From Roseicyclus sp. (GTDB lineage: Bacteria > Pseudomonadota > Alphaproteobacteria > Rhodobacterales > Rhodobacteraceae), in contig JAGYJU010000002.1 of assembly GCA_018401965.1 (NCBI GenBank), positions 1 through 64,000 on the forward strand: 64,000 nt of DNA, written 5' to 3'. The translations under genes and the position numbers were made by a program. Shown here piece by piece: positions 37,213-45,594 of this stretch. Below the pieces are notes generated by a model. It saw only the letters and a list, made by a program, of their open reading frames with translations, searched no databases and was not told where the DNA came from. How positions within the stretch are numbered: position 1 is the first letter of the stretch; each line of letters opens with the position of its first letter.

Positions 37213-37989
37213 TCACCGTCCTTCGAAGCGCGCCGGGCGTTTTTCCAGGAAAGCCAGGACACCTTCCTGGAAATCGCGGCTATGGCCGCATTGGCCTTGC
37301 AACTGGCCTTCCAGCAACAACTGTTCTTCCAGGGTGTTGCCGGCACTGGCCTGCATCACCCGCTTGATCCGCTTGAAGGCCTCCGTGGGGCCCGCCGCAA
37401 GATAGGCCGCGCGGGCGCGCCAGGTGGCGTCGAACTCCGCATCCGGCACCGCTTCCCAGATCATGCCCCACTCGGCGGCCTGGCGCGCCGGGATCTTGTC
37501 GGCAAACAGTGCCGCCCCCATGGCCCGCTGCGCGCCCATGCTGCGCGGCAAGACCCAGGTGCCGCCCGCATCGGGGATCAGCCCGATCCGGGCAAAGGCC
37601 TGGATGAAGCTGGAGCTGTCGGCCGCGATGGTGATGTCGCAGATCAGCGCCAGGTTCGCGCCCGCGCCGGCCGCCGTGCCATTGACCGCCGCGATCACCG
37701 GCACCGGGCAGTCGACCACCGCCATCAGCATCGGGATGTATTCGTCGCGCAGGGTGCGTTCCAGGTTCATGTTCGACACGGATGACCGGTCGCCCAGGTC
37801 CTGGCCGGAACAAAACGCGCGCCCTGCCCCGGTCAAGACCACGACCCGCGCGGTCTTGCCCGCATCGCCCACCGCATCGGTCAATTCCGCCCGCATCTGC
37901 GTGTTCAGCGCATTCATCACATCGGGCCGGTTCAGCGTGATCACCGCCATCCCGTCCTGATCGTGCCGCGTGATGGTCTGGTACTCCAT
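37213..37989 (-). CDS. Enoyl-CoA hydratase/isomerase, PaaG-like
   Basis: A 258-residue crotonase, start ATG 37989. Ser-Gly-Gln-Asp-Leu-Gly-Asp-Arg (about 66-73) and Ala-Gly-Ala-Gly-Ala-Asn-Leu-Ala form the oxyanion hole. The later Pro-Asp-Ala-Gly-Gly-Thr-Trp-Val-Leu-Pro-Arg has Asp in place of the hydratase Glu, which is the PaaG/PaaB type (ring 1,2-epoxyphenylacetyl-CoA isomerase). No other paa gene is in the window, so the pathway is uncertain. It stands alone between the liv-type and ccm operons. Confidence 0.85.
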   Translation of the reverse strand: MEYQTITRHDQDGMAVITLNRPDVMNALNTQMRAELTDAVGDAGKTARVVVLTGAGRAFCSGQDLGDRSSVSNMNLERTLRDEYIPMLMAVVDCPVPVIAAVNGTAAGAGANLALICDITIAADSSSFIQAFARIGLIPDAGGTWVLPRSMGAQRAMGAALFADKIPARQAAEWGMIWEAVPDAEFDATWRARAAYLAAGPTEAFKRIKRVMQASAGNTLEEQLLLEGQLQGQCGHSRDFQEGVLAFLEKRPARFEGR

Positions 37990-38064
37990 GATCTGCCCCC
38001 TGGTGATGTACCGGGTCAGGTTAGTCGCCTGCGCAGGCCTGGAAAAGCCGAAACGCCACGTCAC

Positions 38065-38520
38065 CTACTCCTGCATCAGATCCTTGAGCCGCGCCGCCTC
38101 CTCGGGGCTGAGCCCGGTTTCGGACGGGGCGGCGGTGCGCGAGCGTTTGCGGATATAAACGGCGGCCATCCCCCCGCCCAAGACGATCAGCGCGAGCGGC
38201 GCCAGCCACAGCACGATGTTCGATCCGGTCATGGTCGGGCGCAACAGCACGTATTCGCCGTAGCGATCCACGATGAAAGCCACCGTCTCTTCATTGCTGT
38301 CGCCCGCCACCAGCCGTTCGCGCACCAGCAGCCGCAGGTCGCGCGCCAGCGTGGCGTTGGATTCGTCGATGGATTCGTTGCGGCACACCAAGCAGCGCAG
38401 CCCCGCCGAGATATCGCGCGCCCGGTCTTCCAGGACCGGGTCAGCCAGGATCTCGTCGGGCTGCACGGCCGCGGCCGGGGTGGCCAGGGCCAGCAGAAGG
38501 GCAAGGACAACCGCCCTCAT
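38065..38520 (-). CDS. ccmH: Cytochrome c biogenesis protein CcmH
   Basis: A 151-residue membrane-anchored thioredoxin-like reductase of apocytochrome c. Signal sequence, then the Leu-Arg-Cys-Leu-Val-Cys-Arg-Asn active site (about 42-49), a transmembrane helix near 103-123 and a short basic tail. Its ATG overlaps the CcmF stop (ATGA). This is the short CcmH/CycL without TPR repeats. Confidence 0.95.
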   Translation of the reverse strand: MRAVVLALLLALATPAAAVQPDEILADPVLEDRARDISAGLRCLVCRNESIDESNATLARDLRLLVRERLVAGDSNEETVAFIVDRYGEYVLLRPTMTGSNIVLWLAPLALIVLGGGMAAVYIRKRSRTAAPSETGLSPEEAARLKDLMQE

Positions 38521-40502
38521 TCCGCGGGCACCCCTTGCGGTGCGGCGTCAAGCTTGGCGGCACCGGCGGCGAACCGATAGCGCCGATCGCTCAGGCTGAG
38601 GAACCCGCCAAGCGCCATGATGATCGTGCCGCCCCAGATCCAGTTGGCAAAGGGCTTGATCCAGGTGCGAAGCGCCCAGCCGCCGCCCGCCTGCGGCTCT
38701 CCCAGCGTCAGGTACAGGTCGCGGGTCAAGCCGCTGTCGATCCCCGCCTCCGTGGTGGGCATTCCGGCGACGGGATAAAAACGCCGTTCGGGATGCAAGA
38801 GCGCCACCTCGCGCCCATCCAGCCTGCGCAGGGCGACATGGCCCATGGTCGAGATGTAGTTGGGGCCTTGCACGTTTTCCTCGACGCTCAGCAATTCGAC
38901 CTCGTAGTGGCCGACGGCAAAGGGCTGGCCGGGTTGGGCGATGCGGATATCCTCGGTCTGGTAGCCGGTCAGGGCCACGACGCCGAACATGGTGATGCCG
39001 AACCCCGCATGGGCCACGGTCTTGCCCCAATCGGCCCGCGGCAAGCGCCACAGGCGGCTGAAACGGCCCGCGAATGCCCCGCGCCCGGTGCGCGACCACA
39101 GATCGACCATCGCGCCCGCGACAAGCCAGACCGACAGGCCCACCCCGATCGGTGACAGCGCCGAATTCCCGGTGAACACCGCCCAGGTCAAAAGCCCGAT
39201 GGCCAGCGCCAGCACAAGCGCGGGAACCAGCGCCACGAGAGCACGGCCCATGCGCGCCCGTTTCCACGGCATCATCGCACCGATCGGCAGCGCCACCGAG
39301 AGCGCAAGAACGAAGGGCGTGAAGGCCGCGTTGAAAAACGGCGGGCCGACCGACAGCGTCCGGCCCCAGAACATTTCCGCGATCAGCGGCCAGATCGTGC
39401 CGATGAAGACGACAAAGGTCGACACGGCCAAAAGCAGGTTGTTGACCACCAGCCCGCTTTCGCGGCTGACGGTGGAAAACACGCCCTTGGCCTCCATGCT
39501 GCCCGCGCGGATGGCAAACAGCAGCAGCGCGCCGCCCATGAAGAACCCCAGGATCATCAGGATGAACACGCCGCGTTCGGGATCATTGGCAAAGGCATGC
39601 ACCGAGGTCAGAACGCCCGACCGCACGATGAAGGTGCCGATCAGCGAAAACCCGAAGGCCAGGATCGCCAGCAGGATGGTCCAGCTTTTCAGCGCCTCGC
39701 GCTTTTCGACCACGATGGCCGAATGCAGCAAGGCGGCGGCGATCAGCCAGGGCATGAGCGAGGCGTTTTCGACCGGATCCCAGAACCAGAACCCGCCCCA
39801 GCCCAATTCGTAATAGGCCCACCAGGACCCGAGGCCGATGCCGATGGTCAGGAACACCCAGGCCGCCAGCGTCCAGGGCCGCACCCAACGCCCCCAGGCG
39901 GCATCGACCCGCCCCTCGATCAGGGCGGCGACGGCAAAGGAAAACGCCATCGAAAGGCCGACATAGCCAAGGTAGAGGAACGGCGGATGGAAGGCGAGGC
40001 CGGGATCTTGCAACAGCGGGTTCAGATCCTGCCCGTCGAAGGGCGGAATTTCAAGCCGCAGGAACGGGTTCGAGGTGAAGAGGATGAAGGCGAAAAACGC
40101 CACCGACACGGCCGATTGCACCGCCAGAACCCGCGCCTTGAGACTGGGCGGAAGGTTCGCCCCGAACCACGAGGCGCAGGCGCCAAACAGCGTCAGGATC
40201 AACACCCACAAGAGCAACGATCCCTCGTGATTGCCCCAGACGCCCGAGATCTTGTAGATCAGCGGCTTTGCCGTGTGGGAATTGGCCACCACGAGGTTGA
40301 GCGAGAAATCAGAGGTGACGAAGGCATAGGTCAGGGCCGCGAAACTGAAGGCGGTCAACAGGAATTGCGTGGTCGCGGCAGGATCCGCCACGGCCATCCA
40401 GGCGGCATTGCCGCGGTGCGCGCCGACCAGCGGCACGATCATCTGAAACACGGCCACCATGGCGGCCAGGATCAGGGCGAAATGTCCAAGCTCTACGATC
40501 AT
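38517..40502 (-). CDS. ccmF: Haem lyase CcmF
   Basis: A 661-residue polytopic inner-membrane protein that attaches haem to apocytochrome c with CcmH. The haem-binding WWD block Trp-Gly-Gly-Phe-Trp-Phe-Trp-Asp-Pro-Val-Glu-Asn-Ala lies at about 238-250, with flanking histidines in Asn-His-Glu-Gly-Ser and Ala-His. I use the ATG at 40502, directly ahead of helix 1. Upstream ccm genes are absent here, so the system is split, as is common in this order. PuuD and respiratory cytochromes depend on it. Confidence 0.96.
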   Translation of the reverse strand: MIVELGHFALILAAMVAVFQMIVPLVGAHRGNAAWMAVADPAATTQFLLTAFSFAALTYAFVTSDFSLNLVVANSHTAKPLIYKISGVWGNHEGSLLLWVLILTLFGACASWFGANLPPSLKARVLAVQSAVSVAFFAFILFTSNPFLRLEIPPFDGQDLNPLLQDPGLAFHPPFLYLGYVGLSMAFSFAVAALIEGRVDAAWGRWVRPWTLAAWVFLTIGIGLGSWWAYYELGWGGFWFWDPVENASLMPWLIAAALLHSAIVVEKREALKSWTILLAILAFGFSLIGTFIVRSGVLTSVHAFANDPERGVFILMILGFFMGGALLLFAIRAGSMEAKGVFSTVSRESGLVVNNLLLAVSTFVVFIGTIWPLIAEMFWGRTLSVGPPFFNAAFTPFVLALSVALPIGAMMPWKRARMGRALVALVPALVLALAIGLLTWAVFTGNSALSPIGVGLSVWLVAGAMVDLWSRTGRGAFAGRFSRLWRLPRADWGKTVAHAGFGITMFGVVALTGYQTEDIRIAQPGQPFAVGHYEVELLSVEENVQGPNYISTMGHVALRRLDGREVALLHPERRFYPVAGMPTTEAGIDSGLTRDLYLTLGEPQAGGGWALRTWIKPFANWIWGGTIIMALGGFLSLSDRRYRFAAGAAKLDAAPQGVPAE

Positions 40503-40604
40503 GAGAGGTACCTTATGCCGGCCCGCGTCATTGGCCAATAGGATGCGACATCGGTTCACATCGGATTGACCGTGTCATAGCCGCGCGGGTGTCAGGCGGC
40601 GCGT

Positions 40605-40626
40605 GCGTATTTGAGGAAAGGTGAAG
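40605..40626 (+). repeat. 22-base dispersed repeat (copy E)
   Basis: GCGTATTTGAGGAAAG followed by GTGAAG. It lies between the ccmF start and the aldo-keto reductase stop, with an ATG immediately after it that opens no supportable gene. Confidence 0.7.
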
Positions 40627-40642
40627 ATGCCCGGGACAGGTG

Positions 40643-41533
40643 TCAGGCGACCTCGTGCCCGAGCGCGGCCGTGTAGATCTCGAACCATGTTTCCCGGTCG
40701 AGCGCGACCCCCATGGCGTTTGACAGATCGGCAATCCGGTCAAGGCTGTTGGTGCCCATCACCGGCAGGATCCGGGCCGGATGCCGCAACAGCCAGCCGA
40801 TCGCGACGGCCTCGGCGCTGACACCCTGCGCCGCACCGATCCGCGTCAGGACGGCGCGCACATCCGCGCCCTCGTCCCCGAACAGGCGCCCGCCTGCGAG
40901 CGGCGACCAGGCCATGATCGGCACGGATTTTTCCTGCATCCAGGCGACCTCGCCATCGGTCAGGGGCGCGTGATGCAGCACCGACAGCTCGACCTGGTTG
41001 GTGGCCAGCGGCGTTTCCATCGCCGATTGCAACAGCGACCAGTCATGGCGTTTGAAATTCGACACGCCCACCGCGCGCACCTTGCCCGAGCTCACCAGCG
41101 CATCAAGCGCCGCGCCGGTGTCTTCGTGATCCATCAGCGGATCGGGGCGGTGGATCAGCAACAGGTCGATCACATCGATGCCCATCGCGCCCAGCGACTG
41201 TTCGACCGAGGCGGTGATGTGGCGGGCGGAGGTGTCGTAGTATTTCACCCGCGCCTCGGCATAGCGGCCGACGGGCGCGATGATGTCGCATTTGGTGACG
41301 ATCTCGATCTTGTCGCGCAGGCCGGGGGCCGCGCGCAGGGCATCGCCCAGGATCGCCTCGGCGGTATAGCCGCCATAGATGTCGGCCTGGTCCATCGTGG
41401 TGATGCCTTGGGCCAGGCAGGTTTCGATCTTGCGCTGCACATGGGCGGGCGAGGTGTCGCTGTCATCCCCCAGCCGCCACATGCCGTAGACGATGCGCGA
41501 ACAATCAATCGGTCCAAGGTTAACACGGTCCAT
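40643..41533 (-). CDS. Aldo-keto reductase, YdhF/SmoB-like
   Basis: A 296-residue TIM-barrel NADPH oxidoreductase. The start at 41533 shares a base with the upstream monooxygenase stop (TGATG). Catalytic Asp and Tyr are in Met-Asp-Gln-Ala-Asp-Ile-Tyr-Gly-Gly-Tyr (about 47-56), Lys in Val-Thr-Lys-Cys-Asp-Ile, His in Leu-Leu-Ile-His-Arg-Pro-Asp-Pro, and NADP residues in Gly-Thr-Asn-Ser-Leu-Asp-Arg. The N-terminal run Arg-Ile-Val-Tyr-Gly-Met-Trp-Arg-Leu-Gly-Asp-Asp is very like the 6-oxo-glucose reductase SmoB of Agrobacterium as I recall it. Paired with an SsuD-like enzyme, this supports a desulfonation module. Confidence 0.86.
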   Translation of the reverse strand: MDRVNLGPIDCSRIVYGMWRLGDDSDTSPAHVQRKIETCLAQGITTMDQADIYGGYTAEAILGDALRAAPGLRDKIEIVTKCDIIAPVGRYAEARVKYYDTSARHITASVEQSLGAMGIDVIDLLLIHRPDPLMDHEDTGAALDALVSSGKVRAVGVSNFKRHDWSLLQSAMETPLATNQVELSVLHHAPLTDGEVAWMQEKSVPIMAWSPLAGGRLFGDEGADVRAVLTRIGAAQGVSAEAVAIGWLLRHPARILPVMGTNSLDRIADLSNAMGVALDRETWFEIYTAALGHEVA

Positions 41534-42687
41534 CAGCGGCGGTCTCCGGTTGCTAGGGGGGTGGCGGGCGGATGTGCAGGCACGCGGCCATAGGCATGGG
41601 GCAGCGAACAGGTCGCCAGGTGCGGCATCACCAGCCGCCCGAAGTGGTCGCATTCCTCCATATGCGGATAGCCCGAAAAGATGAAGGCCCGGATGCCCAT
41701 CTTCTGATAGGCCTCGATTTCCGACAGAACCTGGTCGGCCGAGCCGACCAGCGCCGCCCCGCAACCAGACCGGGCGCGGCCCACGCCTGTCCAAAGATGC
41801 GGCTCCACATAGCCGAACTTATCGGCCAGCGCGCGCGCCTGCGCCTGGTGGCTGACGCCAAGCGACCCGCTGTCCAGGGCGCGTTCCCGGATCAGCTGGC
41901 CCAGGTCATCGTCGAGTTTCGAGACCAGGTGTTCGGCATAGTCGCGCGCCTCTGCCTCGGTGTCGCGCACGATCATATGCACCCGCAGACCGTAATCCAG
42001 CGTGCGGCCATAGCGTTCGGCGACCGCGTTCACATCGCGCATCCGCTGCGCGATCTGGTCCTTGGGTTCGGGCCACATCAGGTAGACATCGCAATGCTGG
42101 CCGCACAGTTCCAGCGCATCGGGCGAATAGCCCCCGAAATAGAGCAACGGCCCACCCGTCTGGTAGGGCCGCACCGGATCGGTGGTCAGCCCGGCAAAGG
42201 AATAGACCGTGCCGTGGTGATTGATCTCGTCGCGGGTCCAGGCCTGTTTCAGGATTTCCACCACCTCGCGCGAGCGTTGGTAGCGATAGGCGCTGTCGGC
42301 CTTTTCGCCCGGAAAATCGGACGAGATGATGTTGACGGTCAGCCGCCCCTCCAGCATGTGATCGAGCGTGGCGATGGTGCGCGCCAGCATGATCGGCTGC
42401 ATCTCGCCACAGCGCACGGCGGCCAGGAAATTGATCTTGTCGGTGATCGGCGCACAGCCCGCCACAAAGCTCAGCGTGTCCTGCCCCACCTGGTAGGAGG
42501 ACGGGCACAAGATGTTGCGAAACCCCTGCGCCTCGGCATGTTTCACGATGCCCGAGCAATGCGCCCAGCTTGACCGCAGCCGCCCGTCGGGCACGCCCAG
42601 GAATTCGTAATCATCCGAACACAGCGCCGCGAACCAGCTGACCTCGGCGGCATCCAGATCGGCGGAGGTGACGGGAACGATGGTCAT
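41533..42687 (-). CDS. LLM-class flavin monooxygenase, SsuD-like
   Basis: A 384-residue bacterial-luciferase-fold monooxygenase. Gly-Arg-Leu-Thr-Val-Asn-Ile-Ile-Ser-Ser (about 125-134), Asp-Ser-Ala-Tyr-Arg-Tyr-Gln-Arg-Ser, Leu-Leu-Tyr-Phe-Gly-Gly-Tyr-Ser-Pro-Asp-Ala and a late Gly-Tyr-Pro-His match the alkanesulfonate monooxygenase branch, which uses FMNH2 and O2 to split a C-S bond. I use the ATG at 42687; a longer form would add 19 residues from the promoter. It is divergent from the HutC-type regulator and translationally coupled to the aldo-keto reductase. No flavin reductase partner is in the window. Confidence 0.85.
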   Translation of the reverse strand: MTIVPVTSADLDAAEVSWFAALCSDDYEFLGVPDGRLRSSWAHCSGIVKHAEAQGFRNILCPSSYQVGQDTLSFVAGCAPITDKINFLAAVRCGEMQPIMLARTIATLDHMLEGRLTVNIISSDFPGEKADSAYRYQRSREVVEILKQAWTRDEINHHGTVYSFAGLTTDPVRPYQTGGPLLYFGGYSPDALELCGQHCDVYLMWPEPKDQIAQRMRDVNAVAERYGRTLDYGLRVHMIVRDTEAEARDYAEHLVSKLDDDLGQLIRERALDSGSLGVSHQAQARALADKFGYVEPHLWTGVGRARSGCGAALVGSADQVLSEIEAYQKMGIRAFIFSGYPHMEECDHFGRLVMPHLATCSLPHAYGRVPAHPPATPLATGDRR

Positions 42688-42706
42688 GTATGGCCCCCCT
42701 GAGGCT

Positions 42707-42744
42707 TTGATCTGGACAAGGCGTAGCAACCCGTGCCAGATCAA
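42707..42744. promoter_or_regulatory. Inverted repeat TTGATCTGG-N20-CCAGATCAA
   Basis: Perfect 9-bp arms in the 97-bp divergent gap, 20 bp upstream of the monooxygenase start and 40 bp upstream of the regulator start. A good candidate operator for the GntR/HutC protein encoded beside it. Confidence 0.5.
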
Positions 42745-42784
42745 TCAATAGTATATCAATCTTCCGCAACTGAGGACTGAACCC

Positions 42785-43483
42785 ATGCGCGGCGCCCTGC
42801 CGACCTATCAGCGCATCGCCGAAAGCGTGACACGCGACATCGCCGCCGGGCGGCTGAAGCCGGGCGACCGCCTGCCGCCCGAACGGGTGATGGCAGCGGC
42901 CCATGGCGTGACGGTGACGACGCTGCGCAAGGCGCTGGAGGTTCTGACAGAGCGCGGGCTATTGGCGCGGCGGCAAGGCTCGGGCAATTACATCCAGGCG
43001 GGCGATCTGCAAAAGGCGACCTATGCGCTGTTCCGGCTGGAACGGATCGAGGGCGGCGGGCTGCCCACCGCCGAGGTGCTGGGGTTTGCCCATCGCCCCA
43101 AGCCGCAGGATTTGCCCGACCTGGGCAGCGCCGCACCCATGGCCTGGCATATCCGCCGGCTGCGGTCGCTCGACGGAGTGGCGGTGGCGGTGGAAGACAT
43201 CTGGCTTGATGGGCGGTTTGCCGGTGCGATGACGCAACAGACGGTGTCGGAATCGCTCTATCGCAGCTACCGCGATTTGCTGGGGCTGGTCATCGCGCGC
43301 GCCGAGGACAGGCTGGGCGCGGCCCCCCTGCCCGATTGGGCGCCCGACCGGCTTGGGCTGGCGCCCGGCGCGATGATGGGCCTTGCCCGCCGCCGCGCCT
43401 TTGATGCAGATGGCCGCGTGGCAGAGGTGTCGACCACCTGGTTCGACCCGGCCCGCGCGACCTATGTCGCACGTATTCCATGA
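42785..43483 (+). CDS. HutC-type GntR regulator (UTRA domain)
   Basis: A 232-residue regulator. The GntR winged helix spans residues 5-68 (Asp-Arg-Leu-Pro-Pro-Glu-Arg, Val-Thr-Thr-Leu-Arg-Lys-Ala, Gly-Ser-Gly-Asn-Tyr-Ile). The C-terminal UTRA ligand domain includes Glu-Asp-Ile-Trp-Leu-Asp near 138-143. Members sense small metabolites, often sugar or amino acid phosphates. It is the first plus-strand gene of the locus, divergent from the monooxygenase. Confidence 0.9.
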   Translation: MRGALPTYQRIAESVTRDIAAGRLKPGDRLPPERVMAAAHGVTVTTLRKALEVLTERGLLARRQGSGNYIQAGDLQKATYALFRLERIEGGGLPTAEVLGFAHRPKPQDLPDLGSAAPMAWHIRRLRSLDGVAVAVEDIWLDGRFAGAMTQQTVSESLYRSYRDLLGLVIARAEDRLGAAPLPDWAPDRLGLAPGAMMGLARRRAFDADGRVAEVSTTWFDPARATYVARIP

Positions 43484-43505
43484 CACAGCTGGGGAGGGCT
43501 GGCGC

Positions 43506-44591
43506 ATGATCCGCTATGGTATCATCGGTTCGGGCATGATGGGCCAGGAACATATCCGCAACATCGCGTTGTTGCCCGGCGCGACGGTGGGGGCCTTCGT
43601 GGAACCCGACGCAGGCATGGCGGCGGCCACGCTGGCCTTGATGCCGGGGGCCGTGCCCTGCCCCGATATCGCCAGCCTCCTGGCGCGCGGCGATATCGAC
43701 GCGCTGGTCATCGCCTCGCCCAACCACCTGCATATCGACCAGTTGCAGCAGATCGCGCAAACCCGGCCCCTGCCGGTTCTGGTGGAAAAGCCGCTTTACA
43801 CCGACGAGGCGCAATTGCCCGCTTTGCAGCGGTTGCAGGCCGCATACCCGGCCCCGATCTGGGTGGCGATGGAATACCGCTACATGCCGCCCGTGCAGGC
43901 CTTTCGCGAGATGGCGCAAGACGCGACCGGCGGCATCCGGATGCTGACGATCCGCGAACACCGCTTTCCCTTCCTCGAAAAAGTCGGCGACTGGAACCGG
44001 TTCAACCGCAACACCGGCGGCACGCTGGTGGAAAAATGCTGTCATTTCTTCGACCTGATGCGGCTGATCCTGGGCGATGAACCGGTGCGCGTCATGGCCA
44101 GCGCGGGACAGGCGGTGAACCATCTGGAGGAAACCTATGGTGGCGCGGTGCCCGATATCTGGGACCATGGCTATGTCATCGTGGATTTTGCCGGGGGCGC
44201 GCGCGCGATGCTGGAATTGTGCATGTTCGCAGAAGGCGCGCGCTACCAGGAAGACATCAGCGCCGTCGGGCCAACCGGCAAGATCGAGGCGCTGGTACCC
44301 GGCCCGACGCGGTTCTGGAACACCGATATCGGCCCCGCGCCCACGCCCAAGGTGATCGTCAGCCCGCGCAACCCCACGGGCCCGGTGGAACATGCGGTGC
44401 CGGTGGACCCGAGGTTGCTCAAGGCGGGCGACCACAATGGCGCGACCTTTTATCAGCACGAAAAGTTCCTGGACCTGGTGCGCCATGGCGGGCGGCCCGA
44501 GGTCACGCTGGCCGATGGCGCGGCGGCGGTGCGGATGGGTCGCGCGGCGCAGCACTCGGCCGCGACCGGACAGGCGGTTTCGCTGATCTGA
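43506..44591 (+). CDS. Gfo/Idh/MocA-family oxidoreductase
   Basis: A 361-residue NAD(P)-dependent sugar or inositol dehydrogenase. The Rossmann start Gly-Ile-Ile-Gly-Ser-Gly-Met-Met-Gly (5-13), Ser-Pro-Asn-His-Leu-His, the catalytic-lysine motif Val-Glu-Lys-Pro-Leu (about 95-99) and Gly-Gly-Thr-Leu-Val-Glu-Lys-Cys-Cys-His-Phe-Phe-Asp with the catalytic Asp/His are present. The start at 43506 follows GGGAGGG and lies 22 bp after the regulator. It suggests that the locus handles a sugar-like substrate. Confidence 0.92.
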   Translation: MIRYGIIGSGMMGQEHIRNIALLPGATVGAFVEPDAGMAAATLALMPGAVPCPDIASLLARGDIDALVIASPNHLHIDQLQQIAQTRPLPVLVEKPLYTDEAQLPALQRLQAAYPAPIWVAMEYRYMPPVQAFREMAQDATGGIRMLTIREHRFPFLEKVGDWNRFNRNTGGTLVEKCCHFFDLMRLILGDEPVRVMASAGQAVNHLEETYGGAVPDIWDHGYVIVDFAGGARAMLELCMFAEGARYQEDISAVGPTGKIEALVPGPTRFWNTDIGPAPTPKVIVSPRNPTGPVEHAVPVDPRLLKAGDHNGATFYQHEKFLDLVRHGGRPEVTLADGAAAVRMGRAAQHSAATGQAVSLI

Positions 44592-44611
44592 TCGTGGGTC
44601 TAGGATAGCGC

Positions 44612-45454
44612 ATGGCACAGCGGATCGACATCGGGATCGACGGCGGCGGCAGCGGATGCCGGGTGGCGCTGTCTGTCGCGGGTGGCCCGGTGATCGAGAC
44701 GCGCGGCGGCCCGGCCAATATCGTCACCGACCCGGCCGGGGCCGAGGCGGCGATCCGGCTGGCGCTGCTCGAGGCCCTGGGCACCTGCGGGTTGTCGCTC
44801 GATGCCCTGCCGGGCGCGCGGATCTGTGCGGGCCTTGCGGGCGCGCGCCTGCCGGGTGCTGCGGACAGCTTTGCCACCCGCCTACCCTTTCTGGCCTATG
44901 TGGTCGATGACAGTGTGACCGCGTTGGAGGGCGCATTGGGCGGCGCGGATGGCACGCTGGCCGGTCTTGGCACCGGCAGTTTCTTCATCCGCAAAACCCC
45001 CGAGGGCCTGCGCCATGTCGGCGGCTGGGGCTTTCGGCTGGGCGATGAGGGATCTGCGGCCTGGGCCGGGCGGCTGGCGCTGTCGCTGGCCTTGCGGGTC
45101 AGCGACGGGCGCTTGCCGCCCGATCCGCTGGCCGAGGCGTTGATCGCCGCCTGCCCGCCGCACCCGGTGCTTTGGGCCGCGACCGCCACGCCCGGCGATC
45201 ACGCGGCCCTGATGCGGATCGTGTTTGACCATCCCGATAGCCCGATCGCCGCCCGGGTGCAGGCGGCGATTGTCGCAGAGCTTGCCCAAGGCTTGGCGGC
45301 GGTGGGCCACGCGCCCGGTGCGGCGCTGGTGGTCAGCGGGGGCTTGGGTGACCGGATCGCGACAGTGCTGCCCGATGATCTGCGGGCCTGTTTGGTGCCC
45401 GCCAAGGGCCGCGCGCTGGACGGGGCGCTTTGGCTGGCCCGTGGGTTGCCCTGA
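44612..45454 (+). CDS. BadF/BadG-type ATPase, N-acetylglucosamine/glucosamine kinase-like
   Basis: A 280-residue ASKHA-fold kinase. Asp-Gly-Gly-Gly-Ser-Gly-Cys-Arg (9-16) is the phosphate-1 motif, Gly-Leu-Gly-Thr-Gly-Ser-Phe (about 116-122) phosphate-2, followed by Gly-Gly-Trp-Gly-Phe-Arg-Leu-Gly-Asp-Glu-Gly-Ser, a strong sugar-kinase signature of the GlcNAc kinase group. It is 20 bp after the Gfo/Idh gene. It would phosphorylate the sugar released or oxidised in this locus. Confidence 0.88.
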   Translation: MAQRIDIGIDGGGSGCRVALSVAGGPVIETRGGPANIVTDPAGAEAAIRLALLEALGTCGLSLDALPGARICAGLAGARLPGAADSFATRLPFLAYVVDDSVTALEGALGGADGTLAGLGTGSFFIRKTPEGLRHVGGWGFRLGDEGSAAWAGRLALSLALRVSDGRLPPDPLAEALIAACPPHPVLWAATATPGDHAALMRIVFDHPDSPIAARVQAAIVAELAQGLAAVGHAPGAALVVSGGLGDRIATVLPDDLRACLVPAKGRALDGALWLARGLP

Positions 45455-45480
45455 TCGTCGTGATGTCCGAGCTGGGCAGG

Positions 45481-45498
45481 TGTCCCACGCGTGGGACA
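45481..45498. repeat. 18-bp perfect palindrome
   Basis: TGTCCCACG and its exact complement, centred in the 140-bp convergent gap between the kinase and VIT genes. It can fold as a 7-bp stem with a CGCG loop. There is no T run, so it is not a standard terminator; a protein site is also possible. Confidence 0.6.
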
Positions 45499-45594
45499 TG
45501 GGTGGGCACAATAAAATCAAAGGGTTCCGGAGGCGTTTCCACCTTTGGTCAAAATATCGTGCCGCACAAGATGCCCGGCCTACGGCGGCGCTGC

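Noticed and set aside
38517..38520. Frameshift between ccmF and ccmH
   Set aside because: The four-base ATGA overlap is normal coupling; both proteins are complete.
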